Notes: a model not told the origin generated them from the letters alone. 64,000 nt of DNA from Vibrio orientalis CIP 102891 = ATCC 33934 (GCF_000176235.1 NZ_ACZV01000005.1:2232001-2296000); one strand, 5' to 3'; counted from the stretch's first letter, positions 36,419 to 49,621 are shown. Numbers and translations: made by a program.

Positions 36419-37382
36419 AAGCTTCGATACGATAATGCTTTTCTACCGCATCAATGAAAGCGGTTAGCTGCTCTTTCGGCAGGGCGTTAATGCCAGCGGC
36501 CGCAGCTCTACCGCCACCAGATGGGAACTGCGCACAGATATCTCCCGCCCCTTGCTTATTTTTCAGCGGTGCACGCAATGAAACAGTATAAGTGCCGTCC
36601 CTATTTTCGGTTAATACTGCGTGAGCAGAGTCTGGTGACTGATTCGCTAGTAGATTGCCGTAGACACCACTAATACGACGTGATGATGCTTCATTTGGCA
36701 GCTCAAATAGCCCTAATGTGGCGCTTTGATATTGAGGCTCTATCGCCAATGCTTTATCCATATCTTGCTGATAAGCAGATTGAAGTACGTGGAACGGCGA
36801 GTCTTGATCAGCAATAACAGCAAACGGATCATCGTAGGCCAAAAGCTCTTGAAACAGTACCGCTGGGTCAAAATGAAGGTCATCAAGCTTTGAACCGTAA
36901 CCGTTGTAGTTGATCAAGGTACCTAACTCTTTTAGCTGCACTTGCTGCTCAACGCTTAGACCAGCTTTACTCGCTAACTGATCCGCTTTGGCAATTAAGT
37001 TATCACCATAAGCAGCAGTAATCGCCCAAGTGTGATAGCACCCTGCGAGCAACTCATCGATAATCAAGGCTGTACAGGTGTTAGCATCCAAATCGATATG
37101 AGCCGTTAAATTCTCATGCTGGGGAATATCGCCGGATTTATGGTGATCGGCGTAAAAAACCTTAGCCCCTGCACTCAATATTTTTTCAAGGCCCGTTTTG
37201 TTCTTCTCCATCGAGATATCAAGTGCTGTGACCGAATCCTCAGCGCTGACAGACAGCTTCGCCAACAACTGAATATCGCGTTTTACTCCGGTGACCAATG
37301 TGGAGGGCTTGGGCTCTGCAAGCCTAAGTTGAAGCAACGCGATAATACCATCGGCATCACCGTTAAAAACATCAAAGTGCAT
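36417..37382 (-). CDS. DHH-family phosphoesterase
   Basis: 321 residues. N-terminal metal site FNGDADGIIAL (residues 7-17) and YADHHKSG (the DHH motif, near residue 79), and a C-terminal DHHA1-type segment GDICAQFPSGGGRAAAAG. Family members cleave oligonucleotides, cyclic dinucleotides or polyphosphate; here the substrate is unknown. It is short and lacks added PAS/GGDEF or CBS domains. It follows the TetR gene on the same strand but a terminator separates them. Confidence 0.85.
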   Translation of the reverse strand: MHFDVFNGDADGIIALLQLRLAEPKPSTLVTGVKRDIQLLAKLSVSAEDSVTALDISMEKNKTGLEKILSAGAKVFYADHHKSGDIPQHENLTAHIDLDANTCTALIIDELLAGCYHTWAITAAYGDNLIAKADQLASKAGLSVEQQVQLKELGTLINYNGYGSKLDDLHFDPAVLFQELLAYDDPFAVIADQDSPFHVLQSAYQQDMDKALAIEPQYQSATLGLFELPNEASSRRISGVYGNLLANQSPDSAHAVLTENRDGTYTVSLRAPLKNKQGAGDICAQFPSGGGRAAAAGINALPKEQLTAFIDAVEKHYRIEA

Positions 37383-37425
37383 AAAAGAAAACCCATTAAA
37401 CTATCTCTCGATACTCTAATGGGTT
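37383..37425 (-). terminator. Terminator after the TetR gene
   Basis: Minus strand: AACCCATTA / TAATGGGTT stem with an 18-nt loop followed by TTTCTTTTAT. It ends 1 bp before the DHH start codon. Confidence 0.65.
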
Positions 37426-37472
37426 CTACGCGTTTTAACAATTTCAATTAGTTATAGCTAGGATCCACACGT

Positions 37473-38108
37473 TTAAGCGTGAATAGCTTTAACACCATCT
37501 TCTAATAGCTGAAGCTGCTCTAAACCTTGCGCCGTTGCCTTTGGTTTCACAACTGAAATCATCTGTAGCATGCCTTGATGGATCACTTGCTCAGTAATCT
37601 GAGTACGTGGCGACATTGCTGCTTGATAGCCTAACCAGCTTGATGCAATTAGGTGCAATGTGGTCACCAGTGACTTCATCTCACTGTCTTCTACAGAGAC
37701 TAACTCTAAGTCGACAAACGCACGCATAATGTTGATCAGGTTGGCTTGTAGCTTTTCTTGAACTTGAATGTACTCTTCATGCAGTTGTTCGTCACGCTGT
37801 AGGATTTCAGGCAAATTAGCGTAGAAGAAACGATACTTCCACATTAGCGTAAAGATAGAGTCTAGGTAATGCTTTAACAGCACTAGGCTTTCTTGTCGCC
37901 CTTGAATCGGGGTGAAACGCTCTAGTAGCTCATTGGAGTAGAGCGCAAAGATCTCGCGGACAATCTCTTGCTTATTACGGAAATGGTAGTAGAGGTTACC
38001 CGGGCTGATATCGATATGAGCCGCAATATGATTGGTTGTGATATTGCGCTCACCGTGCTCATTGAATAACTCTAGTGCTGCAAGCACGATTTTATCGCGT
38101 GTTTTCAT
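37473..38108 (-). CDS. TetR-family transcriptional regulator
   Basis: 211 residues. N-terminal TetR helix-turn-helix (about residues 5-50; TTNHIAAHIDISPGNLYYHFRNKQEI). The C-terminal ligand/dimer domain (about 75-200) is rich in aromatics (YRFFYANLPEIL). Target genes cannot be read from sequence; neighbours are hemE upstream and the DHH gene downstream, so they are only candidates. A conserved YYHFRNK recognition helix supports the call. Confidence 0.93.
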   Translation of the reverse strand: MKTRDKIVLAALELFNEHGERNITTNHIAAHIDISPGNLYYHFRNKQEIVREIFALYSNELLERFTPIQGRQESLVLLKHYLDSIFTLMWKYRFFYANLPEILQRDEQLHEEYIQVQEKLQANLINIMRAFVDLELVSVEDSEMKSLVTTLHLIASSWLGYQAAMSPRTQITEQVIHQGMLQMISVVKPKATAQGLEQLQLLEDGVKAIHA

Positions 38109-38170
38109 TCTTTCCCGAACCCTATTCCATTAATCTAAACAGTATAACTGAGTATATTAACCAATAACAA

Positions 38171-38199
38171 AAAAGCGCCTGATTAGACCAGACGCTTTC
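38171..38199 (-). terminator. hemE terminator
   Basis: AAAAGCGCCTG / CAGACGCTTT hairpin with one C-A mismatch and T run on the minus strand, about 15 bp past the hemE stop. Confidence 0.75.
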
Positions 38200-38212
38200 A
38201 TATGTTTCTTAG

Positions 38213-39280
38213 TTATTTGTGGTACGGCTTAGATAACTCGTGCACCGCATCAACAAATACACCGGCATTTTCAGGCGGCACATCCAAGTGGATACCGTGG
38301 CCAAGGTTGAATACGTGGCCAGTACCTGCATCACCAAAGCCTTCCAGGATAGTCGCCACTTCCTCACGAATACGTTCAGGAGAAGCGTATAGCATTGACG
38401 GATCCATGTTACCTTGCAGTGCCACTTTATCGCCTACGCGCTTCACAGCGTCTTGAATGTTGATTGTCCAGTCTAGGCCGACAGCATCACAGCCTGTCGC
38501 TGCGATTTGCTCTAACCACATGCCACCATTCTTAGTAAATAGTGTTACCGGCACACGACGTCCATCATTCTCACGAATCAGGCCATCAACGATTTTGTGC
38601 ATGTACTGTAGAGAGAACAAGTTGTAGTCACGTGGAGTAAGCACACCACCCCAAGTATCAAATACCATCACCGATTGAGCGCCGGCCTTGATCTGTGCGT
38701 TTAGGTATTCGATCACGCTGTCTGCGAGTTTATCAAGCAATAGGTGTAGCGTTTGTGGCTCTGCGTACATCATCTTTTTGATCTTAGTGAATGCTTTTGA
38801 GCTACTACCTTCAACCATGTAAGTCGCGAGAGTCCATGGGCTACCAGAGAAACCAATCAGTGGTACGTCACCGTTAAGATCTTTACGGATCTGACGAACC
38901 GCATTCATTACGTATTGGAGCTCACCTTCAGGATCTGGCAAACCAATTTTTTCTACGTCCGCTTTACATGTGATTGGCTTATCAAACACAGGACCTTCAC
39001 CCGCAGCAAAACGCAGCTCTAGACCCATTGCATCAGGGATCGTCAGAATGTCTGAGAATAAAATAGCGGCATCAAGTGGAAAACGGCGTAGTGGTTGAAG
39101 GGTTACTTCTGACGCAAGTTCTGCATTCTTACACAAAGACATGAAATCACCCGCTTCTGCGCGTGTCGCTTTGTATTCTGGAAGGTATCGACCTGCCTGA
39201 CGCATCATCCATACTGGAGTGTAATCTACTGGCTCTTTTAGCAGGGCACGAAGATAGCGGTCATTCTTTAATTCAGTCAT
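38213..39280 (-). CDS. hemE: Uroporphyrinogen decarboxylase
   Basis: 355 residues; E. coli HemE is 354. The signature VWMMRQAGRYLPEY (about 22-36) and FPLDAAILFSDIL with the catalytic Asp are intact, as is GFSGSPWTLATYMVEG. It decarboxylates uroporphyrinogen III to coproporphyrinogen III in haem synthesis. nudC lies upstream on the same strand, 268 bp away, with a candidate small RNA on the opposite strand between them. Confidence 0.97.
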   Translation of the reverse strand: MTELKNDRYLRALLKEPVDYTPVWMMRQAGRYLPEYKATRAEAGDFMSLCKNAELASEVTLQPLRRFPLDAAILFSDILTIPDAMGLELRFAAGEGPVFDKPITCKADVEKIGLPDPEGELQYVMNAVRQIRKDLNGDVPLIGFSGSPWTLATYMVEGSSSKAFTKIKKMMYAEPQTLHLLLDKLADSVIEYLNAQIKAGAQSVMVFDTWGGVLTPRDYNLFSLQYMHKIVDGLIRENDGRRVPVTLFTKNGGMWLEQIAATGCDAVGLDWTINIQDAVKRVGDKVALQGNMDPSMLYASPERIREEVATILEGFGDAGTGHVFNLGHGIHLDVPPENAGVFVDAVHELSKPYHK

Positions 39281-39429
39281 TCCGTTTTTCCGATTATTAG
39301 GCTTGTTTCTGTTGCGGCTATTCTAACACTGTTTGGCTCTCAAAAGCTGTGTGCTTTGCAACCTAGATCAAGTTATTAACTTTTAAATCAATGCTTAATT
39401 TGCACCCAATCTGTAACAGTGTTAAAAAT

Positions 39430-39459
39430 TTGTTTGCTAGCGAAAACTACAATTATAAA
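39430..39459 (+). promoter_or_regulatory. Candidate small-RNA promoter
   Basis: TTGTTT, 18-bp spacer, TATAAA on the plus strand, ending five bases before the candidate small RNA. Confidence 0.45.
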
Positions 39460-39464
39460 CCGAG

Positions 39465-39528
39465 CACTCAGTGCTTGGCATCTCATAACGACATCTTACT
39501 TACCCCCTCCTTCTGGAGGGTTTTTTTT
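39465..39528 (+). ncRNA. Candidate Hfq-type small RNA between hemE and nudC
   Basis: A plus-strand unit of about 64 nt opposite to both flanking genes: promoter at 39430-39459, a 5' hairpin (GAGCAC TCA GTGCTT, 39462-39477), an unpaired linker (39480-39504) and a compact terminator CCCTCC TTCT GGAGGG followed by eight T (39505-39528). The terminator cannot serve nudC, whose transcript reads A's there, and no plus-strand ORF ends here. It does not match any small RNA I can recall. Structure is seen; expression is inference. Confidence 0.5.
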
Positions 39529-39548
39529 GCTTACTTTCAGAAAGATAA

Positions 39549-40322
39549 TTAAACATCACCACAAGTGTGCTCTATCAGTTCTCGCGCAATAGTGCCCTTA
39601 GGCGCAATCGCAGGTAGTGCATTGAAATCAAACCAACGCGCATCACTTAACTCGCTATAATCCGGTTTAAGTTCTCCGGAATGATATTCCGCGATGAAGC
39701 CCATCATTAAGCTAGATGGGAATGCCCATGGCTGACTGGCGAAATATTGGATATTTTTCACGTTTATTCCGGTCTCTTCTTTCACTTCGCGAGCGACGCA
39801 CTGCTCCAATGTCTCACCCACTTCAACGAACCCGGCGATCACTGTGTACATGCCGTTGCGGTGCCTTGGATGTTGAGCCAACAATATTTGCCCCTGCTTA
39901 CGCACAGCGACAATGATACACGGGAAAATTCTTGGATAATGAAGTGTCCGACAATCACCACATTGCATAGCCAATTGGTTATGGTTTAAATGGTTTCGGC
40001 CACCACACAAAGGGCAAAAACGCATACTTTGCGTCATATGGCTGTATTGCACTGCCTTACTAAATAATAAAAACAGCTCACGAGGGAAATCGAGGCACTC
40101 TCGCAGTGAAACAAGCTCGATTTCATGCTCTATCTCAGCTGCATTTAGCCATAATACTGGTGCACTGTTGTAGCGACCAATTTCTATTGCAGAGCTCGTT
40201 GGCAGATGAAAGTCCTGAGCGTTACCAAAAGGAATTGCATTATCAACTAACCAAACGTCACTTCCTGATACAACGCACCAATAACAATTTTGCGTACGGT
40301 TTGTGTCACTTTTATTTAACAT
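39549..40322 (-). CDS. nudC: NADH pyrophosphatase / RNA de-NADding enzyme NudC
   Basis: 257 residues; same as E. coli NudC. Zinc ribbon CPLCGG...CGDC (about residues 98-119), a Nudix box GFVEVGETLEQC...REVKEETGI (about 160-180) and the NudC-specific motif SQPWAFPSSLMMGF, where most members have SQPWPFP. It hydrolyses NAD(H) to NMN and AMP and removes NAD caps from RNA 5' ends. Divergent from rsd, next to hemE as in E. coli. Confidence 0.95.
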   Translation of the reverse strand: MLNKSDTNRTQNCYWCVVSGSDVWLVDNAIPFGNAQDFHLPTSSAIEIGRYNSAPVLWLNAAEIEHEIELVSLRECLDFPRELFLLFSKAVQYSHMTQSMRFCPLCGGRNHLNHNQLAMQCGDCRTLHYPRIFPCIIVAVRKQGQILLAQHPRHRNGMYTVIAGFVEVGETLEQCVAREVKEETGINVKNIQYFASQPWAFPSSLMMGFIAEYHSGELKPDYSELSDARWFDFNALPAIAPKGTIARELIEHTCGDV

Positions 40323-40506
40323 TCCACCCCCTCTTCACTTGCAGTTCATCTATTTTACTGGCAATCTAAATTCATACCAGAGTTTGTAGTCCATCAATTT
40401 TGAGACTATAAATTCTAGTAAGGACAAGAGCTTGTATCTCTGCACACGCTTTAAGCTCAAAGCTTAATGGTCACCCAAGAAGTGACCCGATCATGAGGAT
40501 ATGGTC

Positions 40507-40995
40507 ATGCTAAATAGATTCAAACAGACACAAGAACAATGGGGTGGCTCAAGCGAAGTCATCGATCACTGGCTTGAGACCCGTCAGTCACTTATCGTTG
40601 AATATTGTAAGCTAGGCTCCCTTCAACCCGTCAATGGGCACGCTAACGTTGTTGAACTTCCTTCCCCAAAAGAGATCAGTTCATTCTGTGATCATGTTGT
40701 CGACTACATCTCTGAAGGTCATTTCAAAATCTACGATATGGTGATGGAAAAGTGGCAAGCTACTGGCTTCAAAACCAATGATGATATCGATTCTGCCTAC
40801 GCGAAGATCGTCCTGACCACCGAGCCACTACTCGAATTTAACGACAAATATGTAAAAGTTAATGCGGATGATGAGCTGCCTAACTTTGAAGTAGATATGT
40901 CAAAAGTAGGTGAGCTGCTCGAAGTACGCTTTGAAGTAGAAGATAACCTAATTCAGCTTATTGCCGATAGCTTAGCCATCCCGCCAGGCGCATAA
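40507..40995 (+). CDS. rsd: Regulator of sigma D, Rsd
   Basis: 162 residues from the ATG at 40507 (MLNRFKQTQEQWGG), 8 bp after AGGA; the ATG at 40501 is too close to that site. All-helical Rsd/AlgQ family. Rsd binds sigma70 in stationary phase and releases core polymerase for alternative factors; the genes for the core subunits RpoB and RpoC are just beyond. Upstream lie two inverted repeats (40450-40467; 40469-40487). The stop codon TAA runs straight into a heptamer repeat. Confidence 0.95.
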   Translation: MLNRFKQTQEQWGGSSEVIDHWLETRQSLIVEYCKLGSLQPVNGHANVVELPSPKEISSFCDHVVDYISEGHFKIYDMVMEKWQATGFKTNDDIDSAYAKIVLTTEPLLEFNDKYVKVNADDELPNFEVDMSKVGELLEVRFEVEDNLIQLIADSLAIPPGA

Positions 40996-41098
40996 GCGAG
41001 AAGCGAGAAGCGAGAAGCGAGAAGCGAGAAGCGAGAAGCGAGAAGCGAGAAGCGAGAAGCGAGAAGCGAGAAGCGAGAAGCGAGAAGCGAGAAGCGAG
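40994..41098 (+). repeat. (AAGCGAG)15 tandem repeat after rsd
   Basis: Exactly 105 bp, fifteen perfect copies of the 7-mer AAGCGAG. The first two bases are the last two of the rsd stop codon. It lies between the stop and the terminator, so it is in the rsd 3' untranslated region. No interruptions. Confidence 0.97.
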
Positions 41099-41109
41099 AT
41101 TCATTCTTG

Positions 41110-41138
41110 AGGGTTGACGTGTATGCGTCAACCCTTTT
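41110..41138 (+). terminator. rsd terminator
   Basis: AGGGTTGACG / CGTCAACCCT with a 6-nt loop followed by TTTTGCGTTTTC. Confidence 0.85.
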
Positions 41139-41194
41139 GCGTTTTCAGAACGGTCATCAACCGATGGGTTTCTAAAAGTGAGTCGTAAGCAAAC

Positions 41195-41234
41195 AGAGAT
41201 TCCCTACTCGCTCCTTCGTCACTCTATGGAATGA
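41195..41234. repeat. 40-bp dispersed intergenic repeat, copy 1
   Basis: Forty bases starting AGAGATTCCCTACTCGCTCC are identical to 56582-56621. Both copies lie between genes, close to a terminator, same orientation. Confidence 0.9.
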
Positions 41235-41255
41235 AACTTTCCATTTCACAAAAAC

Positions 41256-41284
41256 AAAAAAGGCACCCGAAGGTGCCTTTTTTC
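41256..41284. terminator. rpoC terminator
   Basis: AAAAAAGGCACC / GGTGCCTTTTTT with CGAA loop, 16 bp after the rpoC stop; U-tracts on both strands. Confidence 0.92.
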
Positions 41285-41299
41285 TTAAGCTCTTAACGA

Positions 41300-44200
41300 T
41301 TACTCGTCAGAAGAGAAGCCTGCGTTAAGCAGTGCTGCAAGGTTGTCAGTAGCTTGTTCAGCTGAAGGACCTTCTTGCTCTTCTACACGCTTAGCTTGAC
41401 GCTCTTGGTGGTATGCGAAACCTGTACCTGCTGGGATTAGACGACCAACAATTACGTTTTCTTTCAGACCACGTAGCTCATCACGCTTACCAGAAACTGC
41501 AGCTTCTGTTAGTACGCGAGTTGTCTCCTGGAACGACGCCGCAGAGATGAACGATTCAGTTGCTAGAGATGCTTTAGTGATACCTAGAAGCTCACGTTCG
41601 AAACGAACTAGCTCTTTACCTTCAGCTTCTAGCTGACGGTTAGCAATCTTAACGTTCGCGTATTCAACCTGTTCACCCACTAGGAACTCTGTAGAGTCAC
41701 CAGCGTGTGTGATTGTACACTTACGTAGCATCTGACGAACGATCGTCTCAATGTGCTTATCGTTAATCTTAACGCCCTGTAGACGGTATACTTCTTGAAC
41801 TTCGTTCGCGATGTATTGAGTCACAGCGTGGATACCACGTAGACGTAGAATGTCATGTGGAGACTCTGGACCATCTGCGATCACGTCACCACGTTCAACT
41901 TTCTCGCCTTCGAACACGTTAAGCTGACGGTGCTTAGGAATCATCTCTTCGTAAGCGTCGCCGCCGTCACGAGTGATTACTAGACGACGTTTACCTTTCG
42001 TCTCTTTACCGAAGCTCACAGTACCTGTGTGCTCAGCAAGAATCGCAGGCTCTTTAGGCTTACGAGCTTCGAATAGGTCAGCTACGCGAGGTAGACCACC
42101 GGTGATATCTTTGTTACCGCCAGATTTCTGAGGGATACGTGAAAGTGTATCACCCACACCTACTTCTGCGCCGTCTTCGATGTTAACGATAGCTTTACCA
42201 GGTAGGAAGTAGTGAGCTGGCATATCAGTACCAGGGATCATTACGTCGTTACCTGCCGCATCAACAAGTTTGATAGCTGGGCGCATATCTTTACCTGCTG
42301 CTGGGCGAGCTGCCGCTTCAGTTACTTCGCTTGAAGATAGACCTGTTAGATCATCTGTTTGACGAGAAACTGTTACACCGTCGATCATGTCAACGAACTG
42401 GATGCGACCTGCCACTTCTGTGATGATTGGCATAGTGTGCGCTTCCCAGTTAGCTACTGTATCACCAGCTTCAACTGAGTCGTTGTCGCCTTTAGATAGT
42501 AGAGAACCGTAAGGCAGTTTGTGCTTCTCTTTCGTACGACCGAACTCATCAATGATAGTTAGTTCAGATGCACGAGAAGTGATAACAAGCTTACCGTCTT
42601 TGTTCGTTACGAACTTAGCGTTGTGTAGCTTAACTGTACCCGTTGTCTTAGCTTGGATGCTGTTCTCTGCTGCTGCAGTAGATGCCGCACCACCGATGTG
42701 GAACGTACGCATCGTAAGCTGTGTACCCGGCTCACCGATAGACTGAGCAGCGATAACGCCTACTGCTTCACCTTGGTTCACAAGGTGACCACGTGCTAGG
42801 TCACGACCGTAACACTGTGCACAACAACCGAAGTCCGCATTACAGGTAACAACTGAGCGCACTTTCATGCTATCTACTGAGTTGTCTTCCATGATCTGAC
42901 ACCACTTCTCATCAATTAGAGTATTACGTGGGATCAGAACCTCTTCAGTACCTGGCTTAAGAACATCTTCAGCAACAACACGACCTAGTGCTAGCTCAGA
43001 AAGTGCAACTTTAACGTCACCACCTTCGATGTGCGGCATCATGTCAACACCTTCATGGGTGCCACAGTCATGTTCGTGTACTACAACGTCTTGAGCAACG
43101 TCTACTAGACGACGAGTTAGGTAACCCGAGTTCGCTGTTTTCAGTGCCGTATCCGCAAGACCCTTACGAGCACCGTGCGTTGAGATAAAGTACTGAAGTA
43201 CGTTTAGACCTTCTTTAAAGTTCGCAGTGATCGGCGTTTCGATGATTGAGCCATCTGGACGAGCCATCAGACCACGCATACCTGCTAGCTGACGAATCTG
43301 AGCTGCAGAACCACGTGCGCCCGAGTCAGCCATCATGTAGATGCTGTTGAACGACTCTTGCTGCTCTTCTTCACCTTCACGGTTTATTACCGTTTCAGAT
43401 GAAAGGTTTTCCATCATCGCTTTCGCTACGCGATCGTTGGTCGATGCCCAAATATAGATCACTTTGTTGTAGCGCTCACCAGCTGTTACAAGACCAGATT
43501 GGTACTGTTCTTGAATTTCGCGAACTTCTGCTTCCGCTTCTTCGATCTCAGTGTATTTCGCTGCAGGTACAACCATATCGTCGATACCAACAGATACACC
43601 AGAAAGTGCCGCGTAAGCGAAACCTGTGTACATGATTTGGTCAGCAAAGATTACCGTGTCTTTAAGACCAAGCTTACGGTACGCTTCGTTAAGTAGGTTA
43701 GAGATTTGCTTCTTACCTAGTTTTTGGTTAACGATGCTGTACGGTAGACCTGCTGGTACGATTTGCCATAGCATTGCACGACCGATAGTTGTATCAACCA
43801 TCTTAGTCTCTGTAGTGCTATTACCATCTTCATCAACAACTGTCTCTGTGATACGAACTTTAACGCGAGCGTGTAGCTCAGCAGTCTTAGTGCGGTATGC
43901 CTTCTCAGCCTCAGCTGGGCTAGCAAGGTACATACCTTCGCCTTTCACGTTGATCTTGTCGCGAGTCATGTAGTAAAGACCCAATACAACGTCCTGAGAA
44001 GGTACGATGATCGGATCACCTGACGCTGGCGACAGAATGTTGTTTGTCGACATCATCAGTGTACGAGCTTCAAGCTGTGCTTCTAGAGTTAGAGGCACGT
44101 GAACCGCCATTTGGTCACCATCGAAGTCGGCGTTGTATGCCGCACACACTAGTGGGTGAAGCTGAATCGCTTTACCTTCGATTAGTACTGGTTCGAACGC

Positions 44201-45505
44201 CTGGATACCTAGACGGTGAAGTGTAGGTGCACGGTTCAATAGTACTGGGTGTTCGCGGATTACTTCGTCTAGGATATCCCAAACGATCGCTTCTTCGCGC
44301 TCTACCATCTTCTTAGCCGCTTTGATTGTCGTCGCTAGGCCACGAGTCTCAAGTTTGCTGTAGATAAATGGTTTGAATAGCTCAAGTGCCATCTTCTTAG
44401 GAAGACCACACTGGTGCAGACGAAGGTATGGACCTACTGTGATTACAGAACGGCCAGAGTAGTCTACACGCTTACCTAGAAGGTTCTGACGGAAACGACC
44501 TTGTTTACCCTTGATCATATCAGCAAGAGATTTCAGAGGACGCTTGTTCGAACCAGTGATCGCACGACCGCGACGACCGTTATCTAGAAGTGCATCAACA
44601 GACTCTTGCAGCATACGCTTTTCGTTACGTACGATGATGTCCGGAGCCGCTAGCTCTAGAAGACGCTTCAAACGGTTGTTACGGTTGATCACGCGACGGT
44701 ATAGGTCGTTCAGATCAGAAGTCGCGAAGCGACCGCCATCTAGTGGTACTAGAGGACGTAGATCTGGCGGAAGTACCGGAAGCACAGTTAGGATCATCCA
44801 CTCTGGGTTGTTACCAGATTGAACGAACGCTTCAACTAGCTTAAGACGCTTAGTGATCTTCTTACGCTTAGTCTCTGAGTTAGTAGACTGAAGCTCTTCA
44901 CGCATCTCTTCGATTTCAGCAGGTAGATCCATAGACGCAAGTAGGTCTTTGATCGCTTCTGCACCCATCTTAGCCGTGAACTCATCACCCCACTCTTCTA
45001 GACGATCTAGATACTCTTCTTCAGTAAGCATCTGAGATTTTTCTAGATCAGTCATACCTGGTTCAGTTACTACGTACATTTCGAAGTAAAGAACACGTTC
45101 GATATCACGTAGAGGGATATCCATTAGTAGACCGATACGAGACGGTAGTGATTTTAGGAACCAGATGTGAGCAACTGGTGAAGCTAGCTCGATGTGGCCC
45201 ATACGGTCACGACGAACTTTAGTTTGTGTAACTTCAACGCCACACTTCTCACAGATAACGCCACGGTGTTTTAGACGCTTATATTTGCCACAAAGACATT
45301 CGTAGTCTTTTACTGGACCAAAGATACGCGCACAGAATAGACCATCACGCTCAGGCTTGAACGTACGATAGTTGATCGTTTCTGGTTTTTTAACTTCACC
45401 GAAAGACCATGAACGGATCATGTCTGGTGAAGATAGACCGATTTTGATTGCATCAAATTCTTCGGTCTTATGCTGCGCTTTTAGAAAGTTTAATAAGTCT
45501 TTCAC
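41300..45505 (-). CDS. rpoC: RNA polymerase subunit beta'
   Basis: 1401 residues (E. coli 1407). N-terminal zinc site CLCGKYKRLKHRGVICEKCG, the catalytic NADFDGDQ with the three Mg-binding Asp, a second zinc site (CNADFGCCAQC), trigger loop region (GEPGTQLTMRTFHIGGAAS) and C-terminal jaw are all complete. It lies 87 bp after rpoB and ends at a strong terminator. Confidence 0.99.
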   Translation of the reverse strand: MKDLLNFLKAQHKTEEFDAIKIGLSSPDMIRSWSFGEVKKPETINYRTFKPERDGLFCARIFGPVKDYECLCGKYKRLKHRGVICEKCGVEVTQTKVRRDRMGHIELASPVAHIWFLKSLPSRIGLLMDIPLRDIERVLYFEMYVVTEPGMTDLEKSQMLTEEEYLDRLEEWGDEFTAKMGAEAIKDLLASMDLPAEIEEMREELQSTNSETKRKKITKRLKLVEAFVQSGNNPEWMILTVLPVLPPDLRPLVPLDGGRFATSDLNDLYRRVINRNNRLKRLLELAAPDIIVRNEKRMLQESVDALLDNGRRGRAITGSNKRPLKSLADMIKGKQGRFRQNLLGKRVDYSGRSVITVGPYLRLHQCGLPKKMALELFKPFIYSKLETRGLATTIKAAKKMVEREEAIVWDILDEVIREHPVLLNRAPTLHRLGIQAFEPVLIEGKAIQLHPLVCAAYNADFDGDQMAVHVPLTLEAQLEARTLMMSTNNILSPASGDPIIVPSQDVVLGLYYMTRDKINVKGEGMYLASPAEAEKAYRTKTAELHARVKVRITETVVDEDGNSTTETKMVDTTIGRAMLWQIVPAGLPYSIVNQKLGKKQISNLLNEAYRKLGLKDTVIFADQIMYTGFAYAALSGVSVGIDDMVVPAAKYTEIEEAEAEVREIQEQYQSGLVTAGERYNKVIYIWASTNDRVAKAMMENLSSETVINREGEEEQQESFNSIYMMADSGARGSAAQIRQLAGMRGLMARPDGSIIETPITANFKEGLNVLQYFISTHGARKGLADTALKTANSGYLTRRLVDVAQDVVVHEHDCGTHEGVDMMPHIEGGDVKVALSELALGRVVAEDVLKPGTEEVLIPRNTLIDEKWCQIMEDNSVDSMKVRSVVTCNADFGCCAQCYGRDLARGHLVNQGEAVGVIAAQSIGEPGTQLTMRTFHIGGAASTAAAENSIQAKTTGTVKLHNAKFVTNKDGKLVITSRASELTIIDEFGRTKEKHKLPYGSLLSKGDNDSVEAGDTVANWEAHTMPIITEVAGRIQFVDMIDGVTVSRQTDDLTGLSSSEVTEAAARPAAGKDMRPAIKLVDAAGNDVMIPGTDMPAHYFLPGKAIVNIEDGAEVGVGDTLSRIPQKSGGNKDITGGLPRVADLFEARKPKEPAILAEHTGTVSFGKETKGKRRLVITRDGGDAYEEMIPKHRQLNVFEGEKVERGDVIADGPESPHDILRLRGIHAVTQYIANEVQEVYRLQGVKINDKHIETIVRQMLRKCTITHAGDSTEFLVGEQVEYANVKIANRQLEAEGKELVRFERELLGITKASLATESFISAASFQETTRVLTEAAVSGKRDELRGLKENVIVGRLIPAGTGFAYHQERQAKRVEEQEGPSAEQATDNLAALLNAGFSSDE

Positions 45506-45592
45506 AATCAGCTCCTGTAAGGAGTTAAAAGGAGCTCACCCGCAAAAGTGAGCACCTTCTACCAAATAATCGTATTCTCTAAAGAGAAAGGA

Positions 45593-49621
<4,029 letters not shown>

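Noticed and set aside
37116..37451. 111-residue ORF opposite to the DHH gene
   Set aside because: Shadow of a conserved coding frame; spans the DHH start and terminator.
40501..40506. Earlier rsd start codon
   Set aside because: ATG at 40501 sits one base after AGGA; the ATG at 40507 has normal spacing and the family N-terminus.
40994..41098. Heptamer repeat as phase-variable coding tract
   Set aside because: It starts within the rsd stop codon and lies wholly outside coding frames on both strands.
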